The translations under genes were made by a program, and so were the position numbers. 64,000 nucleotides of DNA from an uncultured Sulfitobacter sp. (GTDB lineage Bacteria > Pseudomonadota > Alphaproteobacteria > Rhodobacterales > Rhodobacteraceae). Under the pieces are notes generated by a model, which made no database searches, was not told where the DNA came from, and saw only the letters and a program-made list of their open reading frames with translations. The DNA lies in the NCBI GenBank assembly GCA_947492925.1, contig CANLOQ010000003.1, forward strand, positions 558,001 through 622,000, in the 5' to 3' direction. Shown here in pieces: positions 1 through 8,852 of the stretch (the stretch's first letter is position 1; every line of letters starts with the position of its first letter).

Positions 1-129
1 GTAAGTGATATAGCCCTTCTCGCGGGCCTCCGAGATCATCTTCTTGACCGCGGCCTGGCTCATATCCAGCGAATGCCCGCTGTCGCCCTCTTCGCGCTTC
101 GTATCTTCGTTTGTGTCCTTAGCGGCCAT
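1..129 (-). CDS. rpoD: RNA polymerase primary sigma factor RpoD, N-terminal fragment
   Basis: Only the first 43 codons are inside the window. The translation ends in KKMISEAREKGYITY, the start of sigma-70 region 1.1, which is typical of the housekeeping sigma factor. A good ribosome site, GGAGGG, sits 7 bases before the ATG. The gene follows dnaG on the same strand with about 140 bases between them, the usual dnaG-rpoD order of the macromolecular synthesis operon. The rest of the protein lies off the left edge, so the DNA-binding regions cannot be checked. Confidence 0.9.
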   Translation of the reverse strand, partial: MAAKDTNEDTKREEGDSGHSLDMSQAAVKKMISEAREKGYITY

Positions 130-269
130 AAATTGTCCCTCCAGCGCGGTGGCGCGAATCAGTAAAGTGATTCGGTCTCTTCCGAATCATGCGGGTTTCG
201 GGGTGATTCTTAAACCCGATATCCTGCTTTTTCCTAAAGTGCGGGCAAAAAAAGTCACGAATCGCGCGT

Positions 270-2231
270 TCAGCCCTTGGTCTTGTCAAACTTGATCGTG
301 CCCAACAGCGTGTCCCAAGCGCTGCGTTCGTCTTTGCTCACCCGCGCGCCATTGTCGCCCACGTGATACTCGGCCTTGTCCTCCTGCCCCGACCGGCTGG
401 CCAGATCGGCGGCGCGGGCGGCCTCAGACAGCCGCCATGTCACACCTTCGTCCGCCACCCCGCTCAGGTCCTCCACCGCTTCCGCGATTTCGGCGTCCAA
501 TCCACGTGCCGCTTCCAGCTTGGCCAGTTCCTCGGCTACGGTGAGGCTGGCCATCTCGGTGTCACCCGGGTTGCGCACGCATGGTGTGATCGCAACGTGG
601 CGCTGTGCCAGCAGGTTTTCAAGGGCATCGGGGCCCAGCGCGCTGTAAATCTTTTCGCGCAACACCCCCGCACCTTCGTGCCCGTGGCGCAGCAGCACAT
701 CGCGCAGGTCACGGTGGAAGGGATCGAAACAGCGCATCCCCTCCAGCCCGCTCTCAAAGTCCTCAATAATCTGCGGACAGGTCGCAAAAGCGGCCAAAAT
801 GACCGCCTCGCGCAGATGCTCTGTTGTGCGGTCATCGGCCGCCGCCGCAAGGGCGGATGCCTTGGTCGACGAAAGCGGCGCCTGCGGGGCCTGTTGCCAT
901 TTGCTTCGGCCCTGCCCTCGCGCCACTGCCGCACGCCCGCCCGTCTGCGGTCGGAACAACTGCCAGCGCAAGTCTTTGATTTCCTGACCGTAATGGCTGC
1001 GAATGGACGGGTCTTTGATCAGCATGATCTTTTCGCGCAGCGCTTTGTCCAGCGCCGCCTTGCGCTCAGGGCTGTCAAAAATCTTGCCTTCGGTCTCGCG
1101 CTGCCACAGCAGCTGCACCATCGGCACCGCCCCGTCGATCAGCTTTTGAAACGCCCCAGCCCCCGCGGATTTCAGCAGGTCATCGGGGTCCTGCCCCTCC
1201 GGCATCATGCAAAACCGCAGCGATTTGCCCGCCTCGATCAGCGGCAGTGCCAGATCAATCAGCCGCATCGCCGCGCGTTGCCCTGCGGTATCCCCGTCCA
1301 AGGTGATGATCGGTTCCGCGTCGATCCGCCACAACATCGCCAGCTGATTTTCGGTAATCGCAGTGCCCAACGGCGCCACCGCCGCCGCAAAGCCCGCCTG
1401 CTCCAGCGCGATCACGTCCATATATCCTTCGGCGACCAGCAAGGGCTGCCCCTTGCCCGCCGCCGTCCGCGCGTCCTTCACGTTATAAAGGCTCCGCCCC
1501 TTGTCGAACAATTCCGTCTCGGGCGAATTGAGGTACTTCGCATTGTCATTGGGGTCCATCGCCCGCCCGCCAAAGGCTATCGCCCGCCCCCGCGCATCGC
1601 GGATCGGAAACATGATCCGCCCCCGAAACGTGTCATATGGCTTGCCCCCCTTGGTCGAGGGTTTCGCGAGCCCCGCGCCCAAAATCAACTCATCGCTGAT
1701 GTTCTTGCCCTTCAGCGCATCCCACAGCCCCTGCCAGCTGTCCGGCGCAAACCCGATCTCCCACCGCTCAAGCGCCGCCTCACTCAATCCCCGCCGCTCA
1801 AGATAGGCCCGCGCCTCCGCCGCCGCCCCGGTCTTCAGCTGCAACCGGAACCACCGCACCGCCAGCTCCGTCACATCGGCCAGTTCCGTGCGCTTGTCCG
1901 CCTTCTCCTGCGCCTGCGGATCACGCTTGGGCACCGGCATCCCGGCCTCGCGCGCCAGTATCTCGACCGCCTCCATGAAGCCCACGTTCTCCGTCTCGCG
2001 CACAAAGGAAATCGCATCCCCCTTGGCGTGACAGCCAAAGCAGTAATAGAACCCCTTGCGGTCATCGACGTGGAAACTGGCGGATTTTTCCTGATGGAAC
2101 GGGCATGGCGCCCACATGTCGCCCTTGCCCTGATTGGACTTGCGCGCATCCCAAATCACCTTGCGGCCCACAACCTGTGACAGGCTCGACCGGGTGCGCA
2201 GTTCATCCAAAAATCCGGGTGGCAGACTCAT
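270..2231 (-). CDS. dnaG: DNA primase DnaG
   Basis: This 653-residue protein makes RNA primers for replication forks. A CHC2 zinc-binding domain is visible with C43, H46, C64 and C67 (CPFH and CFGC). The catalytic core has the motif GRIMFPIRDARGR near 204-216. A TOPRIM domain carries E268 (VAEGYMD) and the acidic pair D312/D314 (LDGDTAG). The C-terminal part, from about residue 430, is the poorly conserved helicase-interacting region. Length fits alphaproteobacterial primases. It is upstream of rpoD on the same strand and probably cotranscribed with it. Confidence 0.97.
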   Translation of the reverse strand: MSLPPGFLDELRTRSSLSQVVGRKVIWDARKSNQGKGDMWAPCPFHQEKSASFHVDDRKGFYYCFGCHAKGDAISFVRETENVGFMEAVEILAREAGMPVPKRDPQAQEKADKRTELADVTELAVRWFRLQLKTGAAAEARAYLERRGLSEAALERWEIGFAPDSWQGLWDALKGKNISDELILGAGLAKPSTKGGKPYDTFRGRIMFPIRDARGRAIAFGGRAMDPNDNAKYLNSPETELFDKGRSLYNVKDARTAAGKGQPLLVAEGYMDVIALEQAGFAAAVAPLGTAITENQLAMLWRIDAEPIITLDGDTAGQRAAMRLIDLALPLIEAGKSLRFCMMPEGQDPDDLLKSAGAGAFQKLIDGAVPMVQLLWQRETEGKIFDSPERKAALDKALREKIMLIKDPSIRSHYGQEIKDLRWQLFRPQTGGRAAVARGQGRSKWQQAPQAPLSSTKASALAAAADDRTTEHLREAVILAAFATCPQIIEDFESGLEGMRCFDPFHRDLRDVLLRHGHEGAGVLREKIYSALGPDALENLLAQRHVAITPCVRNPGDTEMASLTVAEELAKLEAARGLDAEIAEAVEDLSGVADEGVTWRLSEAARAADLASRSGQEDKAEYHVGDNGARVSKDERSAWDTLLGTIKFDKTKG

Positions 2232-2513
2232 GGGGTTTTATATTGGGTCTGATTGGTGAGAGTCCAGTGATCGGCCGCATGGCGACTGCACTGCGCCAAT
2301 GATAATCTGCGATGACACGGCCCATCATGTTCATCACTGACAGACTGGCGTTCCGATGCTCCGCGCGGTCACACCAGAACATCGCAATTGCCTCCTCGGC
2401 GCGAAGGACTTTCTCCAATCGCGCAGTCTATCGCCTTGCCAAAACGTCCAACGCCCTTATCAAACTTAAAACGCCCGGTTCTGACCCGCACCGGTGAACA
2501 AGGATAACGAAAT

Positions 2514-3152
2514 ATGACAACAAAAGCCAAAAAAGCCCGCGCCCTGATCGAAGGCAAACCCGCGTTGATCGTGATCGACATCCAAAAAAGCACTTTCATC
2601 GACGACAGCGTCGAGCGGTCGATCGACAATATGCCCGGGTACAAAGACCGGATGATCGCCGCCCGCGCACTGGTCGATGCGGCCCATGATGCTGACATTC
2701 CGGTAATCTTCATTCAGGAAATTCACCGCTCCGACCTCATAGATTTTGGTCGCGAACTTGACGGTGATGAGGATGTGCATTGCCTTGATGATGATCCGCG
2801 CACGGCGGTCGCTCAGGAAGAGATGGGGTTTCGCAAGGGCGACTACATCGTTCCAAAGCGCCGCTATTCCGCTTTCTTCGGGACCGACTTTGAAATCCTG
2901 CTCAGGGGGCTCAAGGTGGACACATTGATCCTCTGCGGCGGCCTGACGGATGTTTGTGTGCATTACACCTTCGTCGACGGCCATCAGTCCGACTATTTCT
3001 GTCGCGTGGTTGAGGATTGTGTCGGCGGCTCATCGGTCGACGCGCATGAGGCCGCACTCAGGGCGATGGAATACCTGCAAACGGGTGCGGTGCAGGACCG
3101 CGAAACGATGCAGCGCGCAATGGCTTCACACGCCCAGACAGGCCCTTCGTGA
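2514..3152 (+). CDS. Isochorismatase-family cysteine hydrolase
   Basis: This 212-residue protein has the isochorismatase-like hydrolase fold. The expected catalytic triad can be placed at D22 (IVIDIQKS), K115 (VPKRRYSAF) and C148 (GGLTDVCVHYT). Family members hydrolyse isochorismate, nicotinamide, carbamoyl groups such as N-carbamoylsarcosine, or biuret, and the sequence alone does not choose between them. It is a single gene, divergent from dnaG across about 280 bases. The nearby sarcosine oxidase operon makes an N-carbamoylsarcosine-type substrate thinkable, but that is inference from position only. Confidence 0.85.
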   Translation: MTTKAKKARALIEGKPALIVIDIQKSTFIDDSVERSIDNMPGYKDRMIAARALVDAAHDADIPVIFIQEIHRSDLIDFGRELDGDEDVHCLDDDPRTAVAQEEMGFRKGDYIVPKRRYSAFFGTDFEILLRGLKVDTLILCGGLTDVCVHYTFVDGHQSDYFCRVVEDCVGGSSVDAHEAALRAMEYLQTGAVQDRETMQRAMASHAQTGPS

Positions 3153-3251
3153 CAAAAAGAAACCGAACGCCCGGAAACATACACCGCTGATCCCCGTCAC
3201 GCGGCGCAACGCCGCGCACCGTCACCTTGGATCGAACGCCTGACATGAACG

Positions 3252-3551
3252 TCACTGCGCCAAACACATCTCCGTCCACGCCGCCGCCAGATCCTGATTG
3301 CGCACGTCGCGCATCTTCATCTCATAGACCCAGGGCGTCAAAAGCGGCACAGCGGTGTTGTAATTCTCTGGCCATGTGGCGTTTTCCAGCACATGCGCCT
3401 GCACCTGACGTTCGCGCACCCGGTCCAGCCGCGCCTGCTGGATCGCCTTGACCACATCCGCCTGATAGCCGCAGGTCTCGGCCTTGCTCGCACCCTGCGC
3501 CGTCGTTGCCGCCACAACCACAAACGCCACACTCAAAAAACCACGGCCCAT
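3252..3551 (-). CDS. Small secreted protein of unknown function
   Basis: This 99-residue protein begins MGRGFLSVAFVVVAATTAQG, a convincing Sec signal peptide with cleavage after about residue 20, so a periplasmic location is likely. The mature part has two cysteines (ETCGYQ near the start, EMCLAQ at the end) that could form a disulfide. I prefer the ATG at 3551, which has GGAG upstream, over an in-frame TTG at 3584. It lies 35 bases after soxG on the same strand and may be the last gene of that transcript, although it has no known tie to sarcosine oxidase. I do not recognise a family. Confidence 0.7.
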   Translation of the reverse strand: MGRGFLSVAFVVVAATTAQGASKAETCGYQADVVKAIQQARLDRVRERQVQAHVLENATWPENYNTAVPLLTPWVYEMKMRDVRNQDLAAAWTEMCLAQ

Positions 3552-3586
3552 AACACGCTCCACTCCAGATTCGTCTTTGCGCAAAC

Positions 3587-4129
3587 CTACCCGCGTGCCG
3601 CCACCGCCGCCATAGCCTCTTTCAGATCATGCACCAGCGTCCCCGCCATCGACCGGAACACCATGATCATAAAGGCCTCCGCCCCTGTCCGCGTGATAGA
3701 TGCAGGCATATGCCCCACCTGCGTGCGCGCCGTCTGCCCGCGCTTGAACACGGACCCGCGCAGATCTACCGGCACCAGCCGCGCCAGCACATCAACCGCC
3801 GCTGCGCCGCGGACCGATACCACCGCCCAGCCGTCCGATTGATCCACAATGGCCCCCGCCTTGCGCAGTGCCGCATCCGGCGACACGCCAACCAGCATTA
3901 CCTCGCCGCGTCCGAACCAGATCGCCCGCGCCCCATCCTTGCCCGTGCTCCTGTTCGGCGCGGGCCAACCCATCCCATGCGCTTTCTCCAGCGCCGCCGA
4001 CATCTCCGAAGCGTCGCCAAAGACGCAAAGAGAGGTCATCGGTCCCGGCGTCAGTTCCTCAACCGTCACGGACCCAAGCGTGACCGGCAGCAGCCCCGCA
4101 CAGGGCGATGTTTCCCGCAACTCAACCAC
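3587..4129 (-). CDS. soxG: Sarcosine oxidase gamma subunit
   Basis: Gamma subunit of the heterotetrameric sarcosine oxidase, which demethylates sarcosine to glycine while passing the one-carbon unit to tetrahydrofolate. The protein is about 180 residues, the normal size, and belongs to the GcvT-like SoxG family (GVSPDAALRKAGAIVDQSDGW and AVDVLARLVPVDLRG regions). I chose the GTG at 4129: GGGGAG precedes it and it overlaps the soxA stop by 8 bases. A TTG at 4153 would give a longer and less likely start. It is the last of four sox genes, in the order B-D-A-G. Confidence 0.93.
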   Translation of the reverse strand: MVELRETSPCAGLLPVTLGSVTVEELTPGPMTSLCVFGDASEMSAALEKAHGMGWPAPNRSTGKDGARAIWFGRGEVMLVGVSPDAALRKAGAIVDQSDGWAVVSVRGAAAVDVLARLVPVDLRGSVFKRGQTARTQVGHMPASITRTGAEAFMIMVFRSMAGTLVHDLKEAMAAVAARG

Positions 4130-7058
4130 GCACCCGCTCCCCGTCAGGATCAATAAACACCGGCGCGCATACTGTCACCCGGGTCTGCACGCCCCGCACG
4201 TGATCCACCATATCAATCACCTCGCCCATCCGCGCAGGCCCGCGCCGCAGAAAGCCCAATCCAATCATGCACCCCAGATCAGGCGAAAAACCCACCGATG
4301 AAACATGCCCCTGATGGTTCACGCGCACCGGCTCTGCGCCCGCGTCAAAAAGATGCGCCCCGCCAGTCAAAGCGCCATCCGCCTTCACGGGCCGCAGCCC
4401 CACCAGTTGCGGACGGTCCTCCTCCACCAATCCGGGCCGCGCCGCCATCACCTTGCCGATACAATCCTTCTTGGCAGAAATCATCCGCCCCATCCCCACG
4501 TCAAAGGCAGTCGCCCGTCCCTCGATCTCCGCATGGGTGATGAACCCCTTTTCGATGCGCAGCACATTCAGCGCTTCCATCCCGTATGGCCCACCGCCCA
4601 GCTTTTCGGACCGCGCCACCAGTTCATCAAACAAAGCCGCCCCATACCGCGACGGCACCGCCAGCTCATAGGCATGCTCACCCGAGAACGAGATGCGGAA
4701 GAGCCGTCCCGTAACACCACCCACCGACACCGGGCCACAGGCCATAAACGGCCAGCTCTCCCCGTCAATCGGCGCATCCACCAGCCCGTTCAGCAGTTCC
4801 CGCGCCTTGGGGCCGGCAACGGCAAACTGCGCCCACTGCTCTGTCACTGACGTAAACGCCACCTCCCATTCAGGGTGCAGACACTGGCTCACAAATTCCA
4901 GATGCCGCATCACCGCCCCCGCCGCCGCCGTGGTGGTCGTCATCACAAAATGATCATCTCCCAGCCGCGCGGTGGTGCCGTCATCCATCACCGTCCCGTC
5001 CTCGCGCAGCATCAGACCATAGCGCACGCGCCCCACCTTCAGCGTCGAGAATACATTGGTATAGACAAAATCCAGCAGCTTGCCCGCATCCGGCCCCTGA
5101 ATGTCGATCTTGCCCAAGGTGGACACATCACACACCCCAACCGCCTTGCGCACATAACCGACCTCCCGGTCACAAGACTCTCGCCACGTCGCCTCTCCGG
5201 CCTTGGGGAAATAACTCGGGCGATACCACAACCCCGCCTCGATCATCGGCGCGCCCATCTCTTCCGTCCGCTTATGCGAGGTTGTCCACCGCTCGGGCGC
5301 AAACCCGTGCCCCTGCCCGCCTGCCCCCATCGCCGCAATGCTGACCGGCACAAACGGGGGGCGGTAGGTCGTCGTCCCCGTTTCGGGGATCGCCCGGCCC
5401 GTGGCATCCGCCAGAATGGCCAGCGCCCCGATGTTCGAAGATTTCCCCTGATCCGTCGCCATGCCCTGCGTGGTGTAGCGCTTCATATGCTCGACGGATT
5501 TGAAATTCTCCGCCGCCGCCTGCCGGATGTCCTTCACCGACACATCGTTCTGAAAATCCAGCCACGCGCGCCCCTTGCCCGCCACCGCCCAAAGCGGCTC
5601 CAGCGCATAGGGCGCATCCTCCGCCACCGGCACCTCGACCTCCGCGGTCCGCTTGCCCAGCGCCTTCAACGCCGCCTTGCCCGCCGCAACCCCGTCCGCC
5701 AGACAAGCCGCTGTCGAAAACACGCCGTTGCACGCCCCCGCCACCGTCATGTCCGGCACCGCACCCTCCGTCGGCACAAAGGCCTGAATGTCCTCGCGCC
5801 ACGTGGGCCGCCCGTTCATATGACAGGTCAGATGCACCGTCGGATTCCAACCGCCCGACACCGCCAGACAATCAACCTGCAAGGCGTGCTCACCCGTGGC
5901 GGTGCGCACCGTGATGCTCTCCAGCGCGTTGCGCCCTCCGGTGTTACAAACCTGCGCACCCGCAAAGACCGGATAGGCCGCATCGCCAACGTCCACATCC
6001 GCGCGGGCATCAATCAGGCCCACCACATGCACACCCGCCGCCACCAGATCACGCGCCGTGCGATGCGCGTCATCGTTGTTGCCAAAGACCGCCACCCGCT
6101 TGCCGGGGCTCACGTCCCAACGGTTCAGATAGGCCCGCACCGCACCCGCCGTCATCACGCCCGGCCGGTCATTGTTCTGAAACGCGATGGGCCGCTCGAT
6201 GGCACCCGCCGCCAGCACGCAGTGGCGCGCAACGATCCGCCAGAAACACGCCACCGGCCTGCCGCCGCTTCGCTCCGCATGGTGCTGGCTGACCCGTTCA
6301 ATCGCCCCATAGGTGCTGCCGTCATAAACGCCGGTGACAGTCGTGCGCGACATCAGCCGCACATTCTCCATCCCCGACAGTTCCGCAACGACACCCGCCG
6401 CCCAGACAGCACCCGACTGATGGCCCACCGCGCCCGTTTCCGCATTCAGCCGCCCGCCCATCAGGCTGTCTTCATCAACAAGGACCACATCCGCCCCGGC
6501 CCGCGCTGCCGTCAATGCCGCCATCAACCCCGTTGGCCCCGCCCCGATCACCAACAGATCGCAAAACGCAAAGGCCTTCTCGTAGGTGTCCACATTGCTC
6601 TGCCCGCTGAGCGCGCCCAGTCCCGCCGCCTTGCGAATGATCGGCTCGTAAACCGCTTCCCAGAACCGCTTGGGCCACATGAAGGTCTTGTAATAGAACC
6701 CCGCCCCCAGAAACGGGGCCGCCAGATCGTTTGCCGCCATCACATCAAAATCAAGGCTGGGCCAGGCGTTCTGGCTCCGCGTCACCAACCCGTCATAGAT
6801 CTCCTGCACCGTGGCGCGCACATTCGGCTCAGCCTGCGCACCCTTTCCAACCGTGATCAGCGCATTCGGCTCCTCGCTGCCCGCGCTCAACACCCCGCGC
6901 GGCCGGTGGTACTTGAACGACCGCCCCATCAGCTTCACACCGTTGGCCAGCAGCGCCGAGGCCACAGTATCCCCCGCAAACCCGCCATAGGTCTTGCCAT
7001 CAAAGCTGAAGCGCACGCGCCGGCTGCGATCAATCAACCCCTTGCCCGCAACCCTCAC
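4122..7058 (-). CDS. soxA: Sarcosine oxidase alpha subunit
   Basis: The large 978-residue subunit of tetrameric sarcosine oxidase. The N-terminal segment (about 1-110) resembles a 2Fe-2S-ferredoxin-like fold. It is followed by a dinucleotide-binding module (VIGAGPTGLMAALTAARAGA near 171). The C-terminal 380 residues are a glycine-cleavage T-protein-like domain that binds folate, ending with GFLRRGPARMGEVIDM. The start is a GTG that overlaps the soxD stop (GTGA), which implies translational coupling. Length and domain order match the family. Confidence 0.97.
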   Translation of the reverse strand: MRVAGKGLIDRSRRVRFSFDGKTYGGFAGDTVASALLANGVKLMGRSFKYHRPRGVLSAGSEEPNALITVGKGAQAEPNVRATVQEIYDGLVTRSQNAWPSLDFDVMAANDLAAPFLGAGFYYKTFMWPKRFWEAVYEPIIRKAAGLGALSGQSNVDTYEKAFAFCDLLVIGAGPTGLMAALTAARAGADVVLVDEDSLMGGRLNAETGAVGHQSGAVWAAGVVAELSGMENVRLMSRTTVTGVYDGSTYGAIERVSQHHAERSGGRPVACFWRIVARHCVLAAGAIERPIAFQNNDRPGVMTAGAVRAYLNRWDVSPGKRVAVFGNNDDAHRTARDLVAAGVHVVGLIDARADVDVGDAAYPVFAGAQVCNTGGRNALESITVRTATGEHALQVDCLAVSGGWNPTVHLTCHMNGRPTWREDIQAFVPTEGAVPDMTVAGACNGVFSTAACLADGVAAGKAALKALGKRTAEVEVPVAEDAPYALEPLWAVAGKGRAWLDFQNDVSVKDIRQAAAENFKSVEHMKRYTTQGMATDQGKSSNIGALAILADATGRAIPETGTTTYRPPFVPVSIAAMGAGGQGHGFAPERWTTSHKRTEEMGAPMIEAGLWYRPSYFPKAGEATWRESCDREVGYVRKAVGVCDVSTLGKIDIQGPDAGKLLDFVYTNVFSTLKVGRVRYGLMLREDGTVMDDGTTARLGDDHFVMTTTTAAAGAVMRHLEFVSQCLHPEWEVAFTSVTEQWAQFAVAGPKARELLNGLVDAPIDGESWPFMACGPVSVGGVTGRLFRISFSGEHAYELAVPSRYGAALFDELVARSEKLGGGPYGMEALNVLRIEKGFITHAEIEGRATAFDVGMGRMISAKKDCIGKVMAARPGLVEEDRPQLVGLRPVKADGALTGGAHLFDAGAEPVRVNHQGHVSSVGFSPDLGCMIGLGFLRRGPARMGEVIDMVDHVRGVQTRVTVCAPVFIDPDGERVRG

Positions 7059-7327
7059 AACGCCGCCCGCTTCACGTCTTCGGCCATCTCAACGCCTGAA
7101 ATTACATGGCTCACCGTATCGCGCGTCACCATCAGCCACGCGCCACAGCCCGCCTCATGCTGCCACAACTCCCGCGTCTGCCCCGCCGGATTGTCGCGCA
7201 AATGCAAATAGGCATCCCACGCAGCCTCCCCCGCGTCCGGCGCAGGCCGCGCCAGCATCACCGCCGCCCCCTGATAATAGAACTCCCGCCGGTCCCGCGC
7301 ACCACACAATGGACAGTCAATTCTCAC
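7055..7327 (-). CDS. soxD: Sarcosine oxidase delta subunit
   Basis: The 90-residue zinc-binding delta subunit. The expected four zinc ligands are present: C5 and C8 (DCPLCG) and H57 and C61 (QHEAGC). The conserved DRREFYY and YLHLRDNPAG motifs are also there. Translation starts at GTG and ends in a GTGA overlap with soxA. A 74-base gap separates it from soxB; this gap contains a 25-bp repeat that recurs at 57.9 kb. Confidence 0.97.
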   Translation of the reverse strand: MRIDCPLCGARDRREFYYQGAAVMLARPAPDAGEAAWDAYLHLRDNPAGQTRELWQHEAGCGAWLMVTRDTVSHVISGVEMAEDVKRAAL

Positions 7328-7357
7328 ACCACACCTCCGAACACCGCGCCGCCCCCG

Positions 7358-7382
7358 GCTTCATCTTTCCACTACAACTCAA
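7358..7382. repeat. 25-bp exact direct repeat, copy 1 (soxB-soxD gap)
   Basis: Twenty-five bases are identical to positions 57857-57881; the core reads CATCTTTCCACTACAACT. It lies inside the short gap between soxB and soxD, so it is transcribed within the operon. On the other strand the core ends in GGAAAGATGAAG. From memory this resembles a short motif common between genes of Rhodobacteraceae, but I cannot verify this here. Confidence 0.8.
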
Positions 7383-7401
7383 TCCAACACCTCAGCTTGC
7401 G

Positions 7402-8655
7402 CTAGTGCAGATTATGCTGCGACCCCGTCGCCTCTTCATCCATCAACCCACCCCCCGTGCGGAACCGGTCCAGCCGGAATGCCGCCGCCGCCTCGTGCCG
7501 CTCGCCCGTCGCCATCAGATGCGCGAATGTATGCCCCGACCCCGGCACCGCCTTGAACCCGCCATAACACCAGCCGCAATTGAGAAACAAACCTTCCGTC
7601 TCGGTTCTGTCGATGATGGGCGATCCATCGGGCGTCATGTCCATGATCCCGCCCCATGAACGCAGCACCTTTGCCTTGCCGATCATCGGCATCAGCGTCA
7701 TGCCCGCTTCCATCACATGCTCGACCATCGGCAGATTGCCCCGCGCGGCGTAAGAGGCGTAGAAATCCAGATCGCCACCAAAAACCAGCCCCCCCTTGTC
7801 GGACTGGCTGATATAGAAATGCCCCATCCCGAAACTCACCACATGGTCGATCACCGGCTTCAGCCCTTCGGTCACAAAGGCCTGCAACACATGGCTTTCA
7901 ATCGGCAACCGCATCCCCGCCATCGCCGCCACCTGCGATGAGCGACCAGCGACGACCACACCCACCTTTTTCGCACGAATGGCCCCGCGCGTGGTCTGCA
8001 CGCCCTTCACAACACCATTCTCGATGTCGATCCCCGTCACCTCACACTGCTGGATCAGGTCAACGCCCCGGCTGTCGGCCCCACGCGCATAGCCCCACGC
8101 CACCGCATCGTGCCGCGCGGTGCCGCCGCGCCGGTGCAACAGCCCGCCGTAGATGGGAAAGCGCGTGTTCTCGAAATCCAGATAAGGCAGTTCGCGCCGC
8201 ACCCCTTCGGTGTCCAGCAACTCCGCATCATCGCCCTGCGCCATCATCATATTGCCACGCCGCGCAAAGGCATCGCGCTGGCCGTCGGAATGGCACAGCA
8301 TCAATACCCCGCGCTGGGACATCATGGCATTGTAATTCAGGTCCTGCTCCAGCCCTTCCCACAGCTTCAGCGAATGGGAATAAAACTGCGAATTGCCCTC
8401 AAGCCCATAGTTCGCCCGCACAATCGTCGTGTTGCGCCCCACGTTGCCGCCGCCAAGATAGCCCTTCTCAAGCACGGCGATATTGGTCATGCCGTGGTTC
8501 TTGGCCAGATAATAGGCCGTGCTTAACCCATGTCCGCCACCACCAATGATGATCGCGTCATATTCCGCCTTCGGCTCAGGATCACGCCAATGGGACGTCC
8601 AGCCCTTGTTGCCCGTCAGCCCCTCGCGCAGAATGCGCAGCCCCGAAAATCGCAT
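7402..8655 (-). CDS. soxB: Sarcosine oxidase beta subunit
   Basis: The 417-residue beta subunit carries non-covalent FAD and the covalent FMN site and oxidises sarcosine. The FAD-binding Rossmann motif IIIGGGGHGLSTAYYLAKNHG lies near residues 36-55, and NCGWCYGGFKAVPGSGHTFAHL near the C-terminus is the typical DAO-fold ending. I chose the ATG at 8655, preceded by AGGGGG and giving the family start MRFSGLRILREGL, over an ATG-like start 72 bases upstream. It is the first gene of the soxBDAG operon; the promoter should lie in 8656-8852, shared divergently with the cyclase gene. Confidence 0.97.
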   Translation of the reverse strand: MRFSGLRILREGLTGNKGWTSHWRDPEPKAEYDAIIIGGGGHGLSTAYYLAKNHGMTNIAVLEKGYLGGGNVGRNTTIVRANYGLEGNSQFYSHSLKLWEGLEQDLNYNAMMSQRGVLMLCHSDGQRDAFARRGNMMMAQGDDAELLDTEGVRRELPYLDFENTRFPIYGGLLHRRGGTARHDAVAWGYARGADSRGVDLIQQCEVTGIDIENGVVKGVQTTRGAIRAKKVGVVVAGRSSQVAAMAGMRLPIESHVLQAFVTEGLKPVIDHVVSFGMGHFYISQSDKGGLVFGGDLDFYASYAARGNLPMVEHVMEAGMTLMPMIGKAKVLRSWGGIMDMTPDGSPIIDRTETEGLFLNCGWCYGGFKAVPGSGHTFAHLMATGERHEAAAAFRLDRFRTGGGLMDEEATGSQHNLH

Positions 8656-8852
8656 CACATCCCCCTGATCCGGCCCATCTGGACAGCTATGTCTATATGC
8701 CGGACGGCCCCGCGTCCACAAGCGCACGCAGTAGCCTATGACGACATTATCGCAAGCGTCAAACGGCGCGCTTTCGTGCGCTGCGCATTTAGATTTCTCC
8801 TGTGTGTGAAAAGTTCTATGACTGAGAAAGCAACAAGGGATACCCAGCGCTC

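Noticed and set aside
363-2180. A 605-codon open frame antisense to dnaG
   Set aside because: dnaG has all primase motifs; the antisense frame is Arg/Pro/His-rich and has no family features, as expected from high GC at third codon positions.
2203-2497. Small open frames between dnaG and the isochorismatase gene
   Set aside because: No ribosome sites, biased composition, and one overlaps the dnaG start; the 280-base gap is better read as two divergent promoters.
4875-7211. A 778-codon open frame antisense to soxA
   Set aside because: Same cause; composition (R, H, P) is not protein-like and soxA is certain.
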